Shown here piece by piece: positions 8,664 to 17,622 of a DNA stretch of 64,000 bases. Each line of letters begins with the position of its first letter. The first letter of the stretch is position 1. The DNA comes from Kitasatospora atroaurantiaca (GTDB taxonomy: Bacteria > Actinomycetota > Actinomycetes > Streptomycetales > Streptomycetaceae), in assembly GCF_007828955.1 (NCBI RefSeq), contig NZ_VIVR01000001.1, positions 7,440,001 through 7,504,000 on the forward strand, written 5' to 3'. The notes below the pieces were generated by a model that was given only the letters and a program-made list of their open reading frames with translations, ran no database searches and was not told the origin of the DNA. The position numbers were made by a program, and so were the translations under genes.

Positions 8664-9401
8664 ATGACACGTGATCTTCCCGCCGCCGGCACCGAGCTGG
8701 GCCGCTACCTGCGCGCACGCCGCGCCCTGGTGAGTCCGTCCGAAGCCGGACTGGAGGCCGGCACGGGGCTGCGGCGCACACCGGGGCTGCGACGCGAGGA
8801 GCTCGCCACCCTGGCCGGGATCAGCATCGACCATTACACGCGTCTGGAACGCGGCCGGGAGACCCGCCCCAGCGCGTCGGTGGTGGACGCCCTCGCCCGG
8901 GCCCTGCTGCTGGAGGAGGACGAGCACGAGCACCTGCGCAGCCTCGCCGCCCGGGCCGCACGATCGGCCGCGGAACCGCACCCGGTGCCCAGCCGCACCG
9001 TGCGGCCCGACGTGAAGCTGCTGCTGGAGACGGTGCGGCCCAATCCCAGCTACGTGCTCAGCCGCACCACCGACATCCTCGCCGCGAATCCGGGCGGGCT
9101 GCGCCTGCTCGCCGGTATCGACGAGTGGCCGGCCAAGCACCGCAACATCGCCCGCTGCCGCAAGCGGTTCCGCCATCCCGAAGTCGGCGAGCTCACGCTC
9201 TGCTTCCAGTCCCTGAACCTGGAAGGCACCCCGGGCCACCGCCTGACCACCTACTTCGCCGCGCCCGGCACTCCCGAGCACGACGCCTTGGTCCTGCTCG
9301 ACATGGCCGCGGGCGAACGCGACGCCCTCGACGACCGCGCCCCCACCACGGAGCGCACTGCGGCGAACCCGACGGCACGAACCGAGGAGCCGCGCCGATG
9401 A
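8664..9401 (+). CDS. helix-turn-helix regulator of the MmyB type, with internal deletion
   Basis: A 245-residue protein. Residues about 8-75 form an XRE-type helix-turn-helix (LRREELATLAGISIDHYTRLERGRE, here shortened to its core LATLAGISIDHYTRLERGR). The C-terminal half is the MmyB-like ligand-binding domain: it starts with NPSYVLSRTTDILAANPGGLRLL and ends with FRHPEVGELTLCFQSLNL and YFAAPGTPEHDAL. Normal members have about 270-300 residues; here the segment that should lie between RNIAR and KRFRHPEVG (about 60-70 residues in the family) is absent, in frame. That removes much of the ligand pocket, so activity is doubtful. The gene overlaps the start of the DUF2255 gene by 4 nt (ATGA), a common pairing of such a regulator with its target. 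It is divergent from the ltrA remnant. The start at ATG 8664 is supported by the conserved N-terminus. Confidence 0.8.
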   Translation: MTRDLPAAGTELGRYLRARRALVSPSEAGLEAGTGLRRTPGLRREELATLAGISIDHYTRLERGRETRPSASVVDALARALLLEEDEHEHLRSLAARAARSAAEPHPVPSRTVRPDVKLLLETVRPNPSYVLSRTTDILAANPGGLRLLAGIDEWPAKHRNIARCRKRFRHPEVGELTLCFQSLNLEGTPGHRLTTYFAAPGTPEHDALVLLDMAAGERDALDDRAPTTERTAANPTARTEEPRR

Positions 9402-9789
9402 CCACCTGGACCAGCGACGAACTCGACCGCATCGGACACGCCGAGGAACTGCGCGTGGCCTCCGTGTGGCGAAGCGGCGCTTGAGCGGCCCCCGCACGAT
9501 CTGGGTGGTGCGCGTGGGCGACGATCTGTACATCAGGTCGGTGAACGGCCCGGGGTCCGACTGGTACCGCGGCACCCGCGCCAACGGGCGCGGCAGCGTC
9601 CACGCGGGCGGCGTCACGAAGGACGTCTCTTTCGAGGACGCCGACGGAGCCGTCAATTACCAGGTCGACGCCGCTTACCGCCACAAGTACGGTCGCTACG
9701 GCGCTTACATCATCGGGGCCATCACCGGTCCGCAGGCGAGCTGCACCACCATGCGCCTGGTCCCGCGCGTCGAGGACGCCGGCAACTGA
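9398..9789 (+). pseudogene. DUF2255 family protein, frameshifted
   Basis: The gene begins with ATG at 9398, overlapping the regulator's stop. The first frame reads MTTWTSDELDRIGHAEELRV and then VASVWRSGA before a stop at about 9484; the rest of the family domain, PRTIWVVRVGDDLYIRSVNG through YGAYIIGAITGPQASCTTMR, continues in another frame to 9789. The frames overlap near 9466-9484, where a single-base change would restore one protein of about 130 residues, the usual length for DUF2255. A GTG at 9466 could start the second part alone but without its N-terminal strand. So this is a recent pseudogene or a sequencing error. DUF2255 proteins resemble small FMN-binding split-barrel proteins; their role is not established. 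Confidence 0.75.
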
Positions 9790-10405
9790 CGGTCTGGAGG
9801 AGTTCCCGACCAACACCGGGCTCACGCCCCAGGAGCCGTTCAGGCATGCCGGGTGAGCCCCGCACTTCGGGTGCCGGTCACCGGCACCCGCATCAAAGTG
9901 CCCATGTTGAAGTTCGACACCCATACGGCCCCGTTGTGGAACCGGAGCCCGTTGTTCCTGCGTCAACCCCGACCGAGTCCGCAGCCGGTGCTGCAGCGTG
10001 CCGAGCTGATCCGTCACGTCGCACCCCTCGACCACCGAGTGCGGTCGCCGGACAGCCTGCCGTGACGGCCGGTCATATATGGCCGGTGCCTTGGCCTGTC
10101 TCCTGAACAGTACGAACACCACGATGAGTGGTGCCCGGTCGGCACACAGACACAGGGCGGCGCACTCCGCAGGACATCCGAGAAGCAGGTCCGCCGCGGC
10201 CGATCGACGGACGGAATCGGGGGACCGCCCGACCGACCGCGGCGAACCAGCAGAGCCGAAGTGGCCCTGGCTTGCGTGCCATCGCTGGAGGTGAGCGTTT
10301 CAGCCCGCGCCCGGTGCAGCGCCGCCCCACAGGCACGGTCCGCACTCCCGTCGATCCAGAAGCGGTCGGAGCGATTTCAACCACCCCTATGAAATGGAGT
10401 CAGAT
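9790..10405. other. intergenic region, no gene recognised
   Basis: About 615 nt without a supported gene. The open frames have low-complexity Arg/Pro/Thr-rich translations and no family motif. The stretch just before 10406 contains GGAG, the ribosome binding site of the serine hydrolase. The A+T-rich piece near 10070-10090 (GGTCATATATGGCC) might belong to a promoter but I cannot assign one. Confidence 0.45.
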
Positions 10406-11635
10406 ATGAGCATGTTCGACGGTTTCAAGGCCACCCGCGCGAACGACGCGGACAGCTCAGGCGCCGGCGGTGCGGCCGGGCGGCCCCCGCGGGTGCCGCG
10501 GAATCGGCGGTGGCTGCTGCCGATCGCCGTCATGGCTTGCCTCGCGTCGGCCGGCGTCGGCCCGGCGAGCGCCGCCGCCCCGACCCCGGCCGCCATCCTG
10601 CAGGCCGGCGCCCAACAGGGGATCACCGACGGATACCCGGGTGTGATCGGCCTGGTACGCCAGGGCGACACCGCCCAGTACGTGCACGCGGGTGTCGGCG
10701 ACCTTTCCACCAAGGTGCCCGCCGACCCGAAGGCGAAGTTCCGGATCGGCAGCAACACCAAGGCCTTCACCGCCGCTGTGCTGCTCCAACTGGAGGGCGA
10801 GCAGCGGCTGTCGCTGGACGACACCGTCGCCCGGTGGCTGCCGGGAGCGGTCAATGCCAACGGCTACGACGGCACGAAGATCACGGTCCGTCAGCTGCTC
10901 AACCACACCTCGGGCCTGCCTGAGTACGCGGACAGCACGCAGGTCTCCGTCCCCTACCTCCTCAACACCAACCCGAGGCAGACCTGGGCGCCGCAGACCC
11001 TGGTGGACATCGCCCTTTCTCGGCACGCGCCGGACGCCGTACCGGGCCAGAAGTTCAGCTACGCCAACACCAACTACGTGCTGGCGGGCATGGTGATCAA
11101 GGCCGTCACGGGTGCCGATGCGGCCACCGAGATCCAGCAGCGCATCATCGAACCGCTCGGCCTGCACGACACCAGCTTCCCCACCGCCGATCCCGCTCTG
11201 TACGGCACCTACCTGCGCGGCTACCTGCACCCGGTGACCTTCTTCACTCAGGACGTCACGGCCTCCAACGTGCAGGTCTACGGGAGCGCCGGTGCCATGG
11301 TGTCGACCTTGGACGACCTGGCAACGTTCTCCCGGGCTCTGCTGACCGGACAGCTCCTGGCGCCCGCGCAGATGGCCGAACTCAAGACCACCGTACCCGC
11401 GAACAGTTCGGGCACCGCCGCTTACGGGCTGGGCGTCCAGCACCTGCAGCTGCCCTGCGGACAGTGGGGTTGGGGACACACCGGCGCGGTACTCGGCTAC
11501 CTCAGCAACTGGCTGACCAGCGAGGACGGTACCAAGCAGGTGCTGCACGCGACCAACGAGTTCCACCTGATCGGCGGAACCCGGGGCCAGCTCGACACCG
11601 CCAAGGCCGCGGTCGACGCCTTCTGTGCGATGTAG
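10406..11635 (+). CDS. secreted serine hydrolase, class C beta-lactamase/DD-peptidase family
   Basis: A 409-residue exported penicillin-binding-protein-like hydrolase. After an unusual hydrophilic leader of about 35 residues comes a signal sequence (RRWLLPIAVMACLASAGVG followed by an ASA-type cleavage site). The catalytic triad motifs are S116-N-T-K119 (SxxK), Y219-A-N221 (YxN) and H358-T-G360 (the KTG equivalent), in the usual order and spacing. Enzymes of this group act outside the membrane as D-alanyl-D-alanine carboxypeptidases, beta-lactamases or esterases; HTG in place of KTG is common in the carboxypeptidase/esterase members. The ATG at 10406 was chosen since GGAG sits 6 nt upstream; the in-frame ATG at 10394 has no ribosome binding site. 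The esterase gene follows after 128 nt on the same strand, so the two may form a small cell-envelope unit. Confidence 0.88.
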   Translation: MSMFDGFKATRANDADSSGAGGAAGRPPRVPRNRRWLLPIAVMACLASAGVGPASAAAPTPAAILQAGAQQGITDGYPGVIGLVRQGDTAQYVHAGVGDLSTKVPADPKAKFRIGSNTKAFTAAVLLQLEGEQRLSLDDTVARWLPGAVNANGYDGTKITVRQLLNHTSGLPEYADSTQVSVPYLLNTNPRQTWAPQTLVDIALSRHAPDAVPGQKFSYANTNYVLAGMVIKAVTGADAATEIQQRIIEPLGLHDTSFPTADPALYGTYLRGYLHPVTFFTQDVTASNVQVYGSAGAMVSTLDDLATFSRALLTGQLLAPAQMAELKTTVPANSSGTAAYGLGVQHLQLPCGQWGWGHTGAVLGYLSNWLTSEDGTKQVLHATNEFHLIGGTRGQLDTAKAAVDAFCAM

Positions 11636-11763
11636 CCCGTAGCCGGACCACAGCCTCCCGGCCCGGTCCGGCCTGCGCCCAGTCGGTACGTGGTGCGACG
11701 GCCTGGACGAGCCGGATCTTCTTCCACAGCGTGAGAGCCACCCGCTCCCAGAGAGGACGACTG

Positions 11764-12855
11764 ATGAAATCATTACCGCCCGCTCGGCGACTGCGCGCGA
11801 AAACAGCTGTCATTGCCGCGGCAATGGCCGTGACCGCGTTGCTCGCGACGCCACCCGCACACGCGGAAGGCTCCGCCCCTCCGGTGTTGTCCGACGGGTT
11901 CGGCCTGACCCAGGTCGTCGGCGCCACCGAGGTGCACTCCGGCACCGACTTCACGATCACAGTGACCAGCCGCCAGCTGTCCGGCCCGCACAAGATCCGA
12001 ATCTTCCTTCCCAGGGGCTATGAAGCCGACCCTGGCAAACGATGGCCGGTGACGTACTTCCTGCACGGTGGGGGCGGCACCGTGGACGACGCCGCCGCCG
12101 CCCCGGCGCTGCATTCGGACTCGATGATCACTGTGGTGCCGGACGGCGGACTGAAGGGCTGGTACGCCGACTGGGTCATGCAGAACACCGTCATGGGGGC
12201 GGCGAACTGGGAGACCTTCCACATCGACCAGGTCGTCCCGTTCATCGACGCCAACCTGCGCACCATCGCCGACAGGGCCCACCGGGCTGTCGTCGGCCTG
12301 TCGATGGGCGGTTCCGGCGCACTGCACTACGCCGAATCCCGTCCCGACCTCTTCGGTCATGTCGCCTCCCTGTCCGGTGGCATCGACTTCGGCATGGCGG
12401 AAATCCGCGGCGCAGTCCTGGCCACGGAACTCAACCTCACGGGCGCATGGTGCGCCGTGAGCACCTCCAGCCCGTCCGGTACCGGCCAGTGCACCGGCTA
12501 CGGGCCCACCGTCGACAGTGACGCGATCTTCGGCTCCCCATACCCGGTGTTCAACGCGGATCGCATCTGGAAGGCAGTCAACCCGGCTGCCACGGCCAAC
12601 CTGGCCAAGCTCACCGGAGTCGAGATCACGCTCTACACCGGCAACCAGGGTGTCATCGACCACTTCACCGAGATCGCCGCCAAGAACGTCAAGGCCCGTC
12701 TGGACCAGCTCGGACTCCGCAGCCGCCTCGTCGACTACGGGAACGGGTCGACGCTGGCCCGCACGTGCGACGGTGGCCACAACTACGGCTGCTGGGCCCC
12801 CGCGCTCGCCGACTACGTCACCCGGCTCCAGACCTCGTTCGCCATGACGAGCTGA
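11764..12855 (+). CDS. secreted alpha/beta-hydrolase esterase (antigen 85/esterase D-like)
   Basis: A 363-residue exported esterase. It has a clear signal peptide (AVIAAAMAVTALLATPPAHA, cleavage after AHA). The mature protein shows a YFLHGGGG oxyanion region and the nucleophile elbow GLSMGGSGAL with S180 as the likely catalytic serine, as in the putative esterase/antigen 85 family that includes mycolyltransferases and feruloyl esterases; a C-terminal GGHNYGCW segment would supply the histidine. Four cysteines in the second half could form disulfides. The ATG at 11764 follows AGAGAGGA. Actinomycetes outside the mycolata use such proteins as carboxylesterases or acyltransferases of unknown substrate. 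A strong terminator follows at 12922-12957, so it probably ends the unit that starts with the serine hydrolase. Confidence 0.87.
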   Translation: MKSLPPARRLRAKTAVIAAAMAVTALLATPPAHAEGSAPPVLSDGFGLTQVVGATEVHSGTDFTITVTSRQLSGPHKIRIFLPRGYEADPGKRWPVTYFLHGGGGTVDDAAAAPALHSDSMITVVPDGGLKGWYADWVMQNTVMGAANWETFHIDQVVPFIDANLRTIADRAHRAVVGLSMGGSGALHYAESRPDLFGHVASLSGGIDFGMAEIRGAVLATELNLTGAWCAVSTSSPSGTGQCTGYGPTVDSDAIFGSPYPVFNADRIWKAVNPAATANLAKLTGVEITLYTGNQGVIDHFTEIAAKNVKARLDQLGLRSRLVDYGNGSTLARTCDGGHNYGCWAPALADYVTRLQTSFAMTS

Positions 12856-12921
12856 TTCCTCGACGGCGTACGGCTCGGCCTATCGGGTCCTGCGGCCACA
12901 GCCTGACGGTCGAACCCTCCC

Positions 12922-12957
12922 AACGGCCCCATCGGACTCGTGTCCGATGGGGCCGTT
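12922..12957 (+). terminator. intrinsic-type terminator after the esterase gene
   Basis: A perfect 16-bp stem (AACGGCCCCATCGGAC and its reverse complement) with a 4-nt loop, 66 nt downstream of the esterase stop and before the convergent LysR gene. No T tract follows, as is usual for high-GC actinomycetes. It can serve both strands. Confidence 0.85.
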
Positions 12958-13092
12958 GCCGTCTCCTGCCTGATCGACGGTCAGCCAACGCCGCATCTCG
13001 ACGAGCGCACACGTGTGGAGGCCCCTCCGGGCGGGGGTGCTTCGTCGTTCCTGGGGCGGGCAATCATCACACCGTGGCGGTCCCTGCTGCTG

Positions 13093-13998
13093 TCACGTCC
13101 CCGTGGTCGCCTGGGCGACCTCCCGCAGGAGCGGGAGCAGCAGTTGCTCGTACGCCGTCAGCGGGCGGGCCAGGGTCCAGCTGGCCATCACTGTGCGGCG
13201 CTCGGGCGCCGGGTGGACCTCCAGCTCGGCCAGCACGCCGTGCCGGAGCTCGAGCTGGACGGACCGGCGCGGCACCAGCCCCACCCCCAGGCCGATCCGC
13301 ACGGCCTCCTTGATGCCTTCCGTGCCCCACAGGTCGAGGGTCCGGGCGCCGGCCAGCTCCCAGCTGTGCAGGAGGTCCGTCAGCTGACTGCGCGTCTGCG
13401 CTCCGCACTCGCGCAGCAGGAAGGTCTCGCCCGACAGGTCGGCGGGGGCGATCTTCCGTCCCGCCAGCGGATGGTCGGCCGGGCAGATCAGCAGCATGTC
13501 CTCGCTGGCGAGCCGTTCCGACCGGTACTGGCCGGGAGGCAGGGGGCTGCCGCTCAGCCCGATGCCGGTCCGGCCCTCCTCCAGAGCCGCGGCGAGCTGG
13601 TCGGCGGTGCTGACGGCAAGGCTGAACCGCGCAGCGGGTTCCCGGCGCCGCAGCTCCCGCAGGACTGACGGCAGGAAGTGCCCGCTGATGGTGCTCGTGC
13701 TGCCGATCACCAGTGGGTCCTCGCGCTGGAGCGCTGCCGCATGGACGGCTTTGACGGCCTGGTCCGCCAGTGCGAGCACCTCCTTGGTCTGCGCCAGCAG
13801 GACCTCGCCGGCCAGGGTGGGGCGGATCTTCGGGCCTGAGCGGTCGATCAACTGGGTCCGCAGGGCTATCTCCAGGTTCTGCACCTGTTTTGACACGGAC
13901 GACTGGCTCAGGAACAGGACCTGGCCCGCTGCCGAGAATCCCCCGCATTCGATGACCTGTGCAAATACCGCCAGTTGATTGAGATTCAGTCGCATCAT
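13093..13998 (-). CDS. LysR-family transcriptional regulator
   Basis: A 301-residue LysR regulator. The N-terminal winged helix-turn-helix is MRLNLNQLAVFAQVIECGGF followed by SAAGQVLFLSQSSVSKQVQNLE (core of the recognition helix SQSSVSKQVQNLE). Residues about 90-300 form the two-lobe effector-binding domain (PLVIGSTSTISGHFLPSVL; GIGLSGSP). The family resembles CysB/CbbR-like members acting on sulfur, carbon or aromatic genes, but the effector cannot be named. Two ATG codons in tandem (13998 and 13995) can start; a GCGAGG purine stretch lies just upstream. It is divergent from the PucR-type gene across about 490 nt, and convergent with the esterase gene. Targets are likely in the divergent region or elsewhere. 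Confidence 0.9.
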   Translation of the reverse strand: MMRLNLNQLAVFAQVIECGGFSAAGQVLFLSQSSVSKQVQNLEIALRTQLIDRSGPKIRPTLAGEVLLAQTKEVLALADQAVKAVHAAALQREDPLVIGSTSTISGHFLPSVLRELRRREPAARFSLAVSTADQLAAALEEGRTGIGLSGSPLPPGQYRSERLASEDMLLICPADHPLAGRKIAPADLSGETFLLRECGAQTRSQLTDLLHSWELAGARTLDLWGTEGIKEAVRIGLGVGLVPRRSVQLELRHGVLAELEVHPAPERRTVMASWTLARPLTAYEQLLLPLLREVAQATTGT

Positions 13999-14491
13999 GG
14001 CCTCGCTCGCGTCCGGACGGTGTGGGACACAGGGGCGGCGCGGCGCCTCGCGGGCCCGGCCGGTAGGGCAATGTACCGTGCACCGGGGCTCGCGCCACAG
14101 CGCAGGTCCACCTGCGGCATTTGCCGGACCGAAGTGGCACGCGCGCCCGTCTTCCGTGCCCCTCACGTGTGCTGACGGCCGGTCGGGCAGGGGTCGGCCG
14201 GTCTCGCGTGGGTGGGACCGACGCCTGCTGAACGGCAAAGGATTCGCAAAGTAGCGGGACGAAACCTCGGTTCGGGCCTCTTTCCATGGTGACCGGCCCG
14301 CCAGTGGCCGGCAGTTCCTCGGGAGGTGTTCCGGTGCACCCGTGCCCCAGCGGTCAACCGGCAGCGCATTCTCCGTCCGGCGTTCTCACGCGGCGGACGC
14401 CCGCTCTACCCGGCAGTGGTGCCGCCGATACCGCGAAGCCCGGCGGCCGCCGCCGGCGGTGCCGTCCCGGCACACCGTGGAAGGAGCCGCT
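13999..14491. other. divergent intergenic region between LysR and PucR-type genes
   Basis: About 490 nt, no supported gene. It should hold the promoters of the LysR gene (minus) and the PucR-type gene (plus), the latter with AAGGAG at 14481-14486. A lower-GC patch near 14230-14285 (AAAGGATTCGCAAAGTAGCG) is the most promoter-like part. No clear LysR T-N11-A dyad was found by eye. Confidence 0.4.
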
Positions 14492-15253
14492 GTGGATTCG
14501 CTGACCCTGCCCCGCGGCGAACCGGCACGACGCCGGCAGCCCGAGCCCGCCGACAGGGCCGGGCTGCGGAACGGCCCCAAGACGGTCCAGGCGGTGGCGC
14601 TCTCCGCGGCACCGGGACCGCCCCCGCCGGGGCTGTCCGCCGCGAAGGTCGTCGCTTACCTCCACGGACCCGAGCCGTACCTGCTGATTCCCGACCCGGT
14701 CCCGGGGATGCACCGGACGCTAGTCCGCTGGCTCCAGGGCCGGTCGGCGGTGGTGGGCCCGATGGTGGCGCGCGCCGACGCCGGAGCCTCGCTGCGCTGG
14801 GCCCGCACACTGCTGGCGCTGGCGCCGCAGTGGCCGGGCACCGCCGGGAAACTCCTCTTCGTCGAGCACCACATGGCCGAGGTGGTGCTCTTCCAGGCCC
14901 CCCTGCCGGCCGGCCACCTGGTGGCCAAATGGCTCGGCAGACTGCACGACATGACACCGCGTCAGCGAGGCCGGATGGAGCAGACCCTGCTCGCGTGGCC
15001 GGAGGGCGGAGGTGCGGCCGAGGCGGCGCTGCTGCTGCGCATCCACCCGCAGACCGTGCGGTACCGGCTCCGGAAGCTGGAGCGGATCTTCGGCAGCAGC
15101 CTGCGCACCTCGCAGGCGCGGTTCGAGATCCTGTTGGCGTTGAAGATCCACGGCATGGCCGCCGAGTGTGCTCGGCTGCGCGACAGGGCGGAGGAACTGC
15201 CCTCGCGTCGGACGTCCGAGCCCCGGCAGGACGTCCGACACGGCGGTCTGTGA
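14492..15253 (+). CDS. PucR/CdaR-type helix-turn-helix regulator
   Basis: A 253-residue protein whose C-terminus carries the PucR-type helix-turn-helix (HTH_30): AALLLRIHPQTVRYRLRKLE preceded by an LLAWPEGGGAAEA helix and followed by an RFEILLALKIH helix. This domain ends PucR, CdaR and related regulators of purine, sugar-diacid and amino-acid metabolism. The N-terminal part (about 1-40) is Arg/Pro-rich and disordered; residues 45-160 look like a short GGDEF-degenerate/PucR-type middle domain (PYLLIPDPVPGMHRTLVRWL). The GTG at 14492 is set by AAGGAG 5 nt upstream. It lies upstream of, and on the same strand as, the 15.4-21.6 kb redox operon, so it is the obvious candidate regulator for it, but this is inference from position only. 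Confidence 0.78.
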   Translation: MDSLTLPRGEPARRRQPEPADRAGLRNGPKTVQAVALSAAPGPPPPGLSAAKVVAYLHGPEPYLLIPDPVPGMHRTLVRWLQGRSAVVGPMVARADAGASLRWARTLLALAPQWPGTAGKLLFVEHHMAEVVLFQAPLPAGHLVAKWLGRLHDMTPRQRGRMEQTLLAWPEGGGAAEAALLLRIHPQTVRYRLRKLERIFGSSLRTSQARFEILLALKIHGMAAECARLRDRAEELPSRRTSEPRQDVRHGGL

Positions 15254-15383
15254 GCCGTATCCGGTTCTGACCGTCCCAGATTCCCGTGACCTTCGACCAG
15301 GATCTGCGATCACCGAAATCTGTCCCTTGCTGACCCGGTGGCGGGCCGGTGCGATCGCTCATCCCGGCGTGATGAGGAAGCCG

Positions 15384-16106
15384 ATGTCATCTTCGAGGAA
15401 GAAGCGCGGACCCGGGAAAGCTGCCTACGGAATTCCCAAGGTGAGCCGCTTTCCGCGATCGTTCGCCACTCTTCTCGTGATCGTGGCCATGATGGCCACG
15501 ATGACGGCCCTGGTGGTCCCCATCGTGCGCTCGGCCGGCTCGTACCGCAGCCCGCGGGCGGACGAGTCACCGGGGACGGTGCAGACGCCGTCCGGGCCGC
15601 TGACGCCGCTCGACCGAGACTTCGTCAAACGGGTCCGGCTGGCCGGGCTGTGGGAGATCCCCGCAGGTCGGATGGCCGTCGCCAAAGGTGGCAGTCCCGA
15701 GGTCAGGACCGCCGGCCGGCACCTGATCGACGGGCACACGGAACTCGACCGGGCCGTGCTGGACACGGCCGCGACCCTGGGTCTGGACGTTCCCGGCGAG
15801 CCGTCCGCCCAGCAGAAGGCATGGCTCGAACAGCTGGACGACGCCCAGGGCGAAGAGTTCGACCGGCTGTTCGCGAATATTCTGCGCAATGCCCACGGCC
15901 AGGTGTTCGCCCTCGTCGCCCAAGTGCGCGCCGGCACCCAGAATTCCACGGTCCGGGATCTCGCGACCATGGCCAACTCCACGGTGCTGGACCATATGAC
16001 GGTCCTGGAGGACACCCGGCTGGTGAAATTCGGCGACCTTTCCGGACCGCCGACCGGCAGCTCCTCGCCGACCACGGCTCCGGTACCCGGGGCGACGCAG
16101 CGCTAG
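15384..16106 (+). CDS. membrane-anchored DUF4142 protein
   Basis: A 240-residue exported protein. An N-terminal basic stretch and one hydrophobic helix (SFATLLVIVAMMATMTALVV) put the rest outside. Residues about 75-215 form the DUF4142 four-helix domain: DRDFVKRVRLAGLWEIPAGRMA, then VRTAGRHLIDGHTELD and VLDHMTVLEDTRLV, with the conserved histidines of this ferritin-like fold. Biochemical role of DUF4142 is not established; the histidine/acid-bearing helical bundle could bind metal. The ATG at 15384 has GAGGAAG just upstream; a GTG/ATG pair near 15370 lacks one. The Ser/Thr/Pro-rich C-terminus is flexible. The DUF1996 gene follows after 67 nt, so it is likely the first gene of the redox operon. 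Confidence 0.83.
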   Translation: MSSSRKKRGPGKAAYGIPKVSRFPRSFATLLVIVAMMATMTALVVPIVRSAGSYRSPRADESPGTVQTPSGPLTPLDRDFVKRVRLAGLWEIPAGRMAVAKGGSPEVRTAGRHLIDGHTELDRAVLDTAATLGLDVPGEPSAQQKAWLEQLDDAQGEEFDRLFANILRNAHGQVFALVAQVRAGTQNSTVRDLATMANSTVLDHMTVLEDTRLVKFGDLSGPPTGSSSPTTAPVPGATQR

Positions 16107-16173
16107 ACACATGCGGCAACAAGGCTGTCCACGGCCTGCTCGACAGGCCCGATCCCGTTTCGAGGGTGCGAAC

Positions 16174-17562
16174 ATGAGGATTCACAAACGTGACACGGCC
16201 AGGCGGAAGGTACTTGCCCTGCTGCTGGCCGGGATACTGGCGGTCAGTGGCGCGTCGGTACTCGCCGCGGCGGCGTTCGCCGGGCAGCGCCCGGGGCGGT
16301 CGCAGCCAGCCGCCGCCCAGGTGGGCACGGTCGCCTGCGGCGACGTCGGAGCGATGCTGGCCTCGGTACCGGAGGCCGCCCAGCCGGACGTCGACCGGGA
16401 CCTCGCCGACCTCGACGTCCAGGTGGCGGACGCGTACCGCAGCCTCTCGGAGCCCGGCTCCGGGGGTGGCGAGCAGCGCGTCATGGACGCACTGGCCGAG
16501 CAGCGCTCGGCGACCCTGCAGAAGCTCTCGGCGAGTGCCGGACCGGACTCCGGTCTGCCCGAGGACCTCTCCGGACTGGCGAACTGCGCGATCCGGCGCG
16601 ACCTGGTGGTCGACGCGTCCGCCCGGGACTTCGCCCCCGAGGACCGGAGCGGCGCGGCCGCCCGGAGCAAGGCGCCGACCGGGGGGAAGTCCGGCCTGGG
16701 ACGCGGATTCGTCGACATCACGTCCGTCTCCCCGAACACCGCCAAACCCGCCCGCTCCGGGCCGGCCGGCGGCACCTTCACCTCGCGGTGCGGACGCAAC
16801 GAGAACCGGCATCTCAACCCCGACAACGTGATCGTGGCCCCCGGGGTGAGCAACGGCGCCCACCACATGCACGACTACGTGGGGAACCGCATCACCGACG
16901 CGTTCTCCGCCAACGGCCGACTCGCCGGCGCCGGCACCACCTGCTCCAACGGCGACCAGTCGGCCTACTACTGGCCGGTGCTGCGGCTTCTCGACGGCGC
17001 CAACGAGCGCGACGCCAAGGCGCCGGGCGGCGGCAAGGACCGCAACGTGGGACGCATCCTGCAGCCGGCCGAGGTCGGGATCACGTACAGCTCCACCACC
17101 GGGAACAAGGTCCAGCCCATGACCCGCTTCCTGCGGATCATCACCGGCGACGCCAAGGCCCTCACCAACGGACCGGCCAACGCCCACGCCTCGTGGAGCT
17201 GCACCGGGTTCGAGGACCGCCAGCTCGCCGACAAGTACCCGATCTGCCCCAACGGCAGCCGGGTCGTGCGGACACTGAAGTTCCCGGACTGCTGGGACGG
17301 CAAGAACATCGACAGCGCCAACCACCGAAGCCACACCGCCTTCTCCAAGAACGGCAGTTGCCCGAAGAACTTCCGGGCGATCCCCCAGCTCGTGGAGCGC
17401 GTCGCCTACGACGTGCCGTCCGGTGTGCGCTTCGCCGTCGACAGCTTCCCCGAGCAGCTCCACAACCCGATCACCGACCACGGGGACTTCATCAACGTGA
17501 TGAACCGGAACCTGCTGGACCAGATGGTGAGCTGCATCAACGAGGGTCGGCGCTGCGGATGA
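16174..17562 (+). CDS. secreted DUF1996 protein
   Basis: A 462-residue exported protein with a Sec signal (KVLALLLAGILAVSGASVLA). Residues about 30-190 are a poorly conserved Ala/Asp/Gly-rich region, and residues 195-460 form the DUF1996 domain: a His-rich start (RCGRNENRHLNPDNVIVAPG, GAHHMHDYVGN) followed by TTCSNGDQSAYYWPVLR, PDCWDGKNIDSANHRSHTAF and DHGDFINVMN at the end. Conserved Cys pairs suggest disulfides, and the HHMHD motif suggests metal binding. Such proteins occur in fungi and actinomycetes as secreted proteins of unknown activity. The ATG at 16174 follows GAGGG. It lies second in the operon with the membrane cytochrome 60 nt downstream, so it may be an extracellular partner of the redox proteins; that link is inference. 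Confidence 0.85.
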   Translation: MRIHKRDTARRKVLALLLAGILAVSGASVLAAAAFAGQRPGRSQPAAAQVGTVACGDVGAMLASVPEAAQPDVDRDLADLDVQVADAYRSLSEPGSGGGEQRVMDALAEQRSATLQKLSASAGPDSGLPEDLSGLANCAIRRDLVVDASARDFAPEDRSGAAARSKAPTGGKSGLGRGFVDITSVSPNTAKPARSGPAGGTFTSRCGRNENRHLNPDNVIVAPGVSNGAHHMHDYVGNRITDAFSANGRLAGAGTTCSNGDQSAYYWPVLRLLDGANERDAKAPGGGKDRNVGRILQPAEVGITYSSTTGNKVQPMTRFLRIITGDAKALTNGPANAHASWSCTGFEDRQLADKYPICPNGSRVVRTLKFPDCWDGKNIDSANHRSHTAFSKNGSCPKNFRAIPQLVERVAYDVPSGVRFAVDSFPEQLHNPITDHGDFINVMNRNLLDQMVSCINEGRRCG

Positions 17563-17622
17563 CCGCCCCCGATTCCGGGCGCCCCATTCGAGCGGAGCAA
17601 GGACAAGGCCGGAGGCTCAGTG

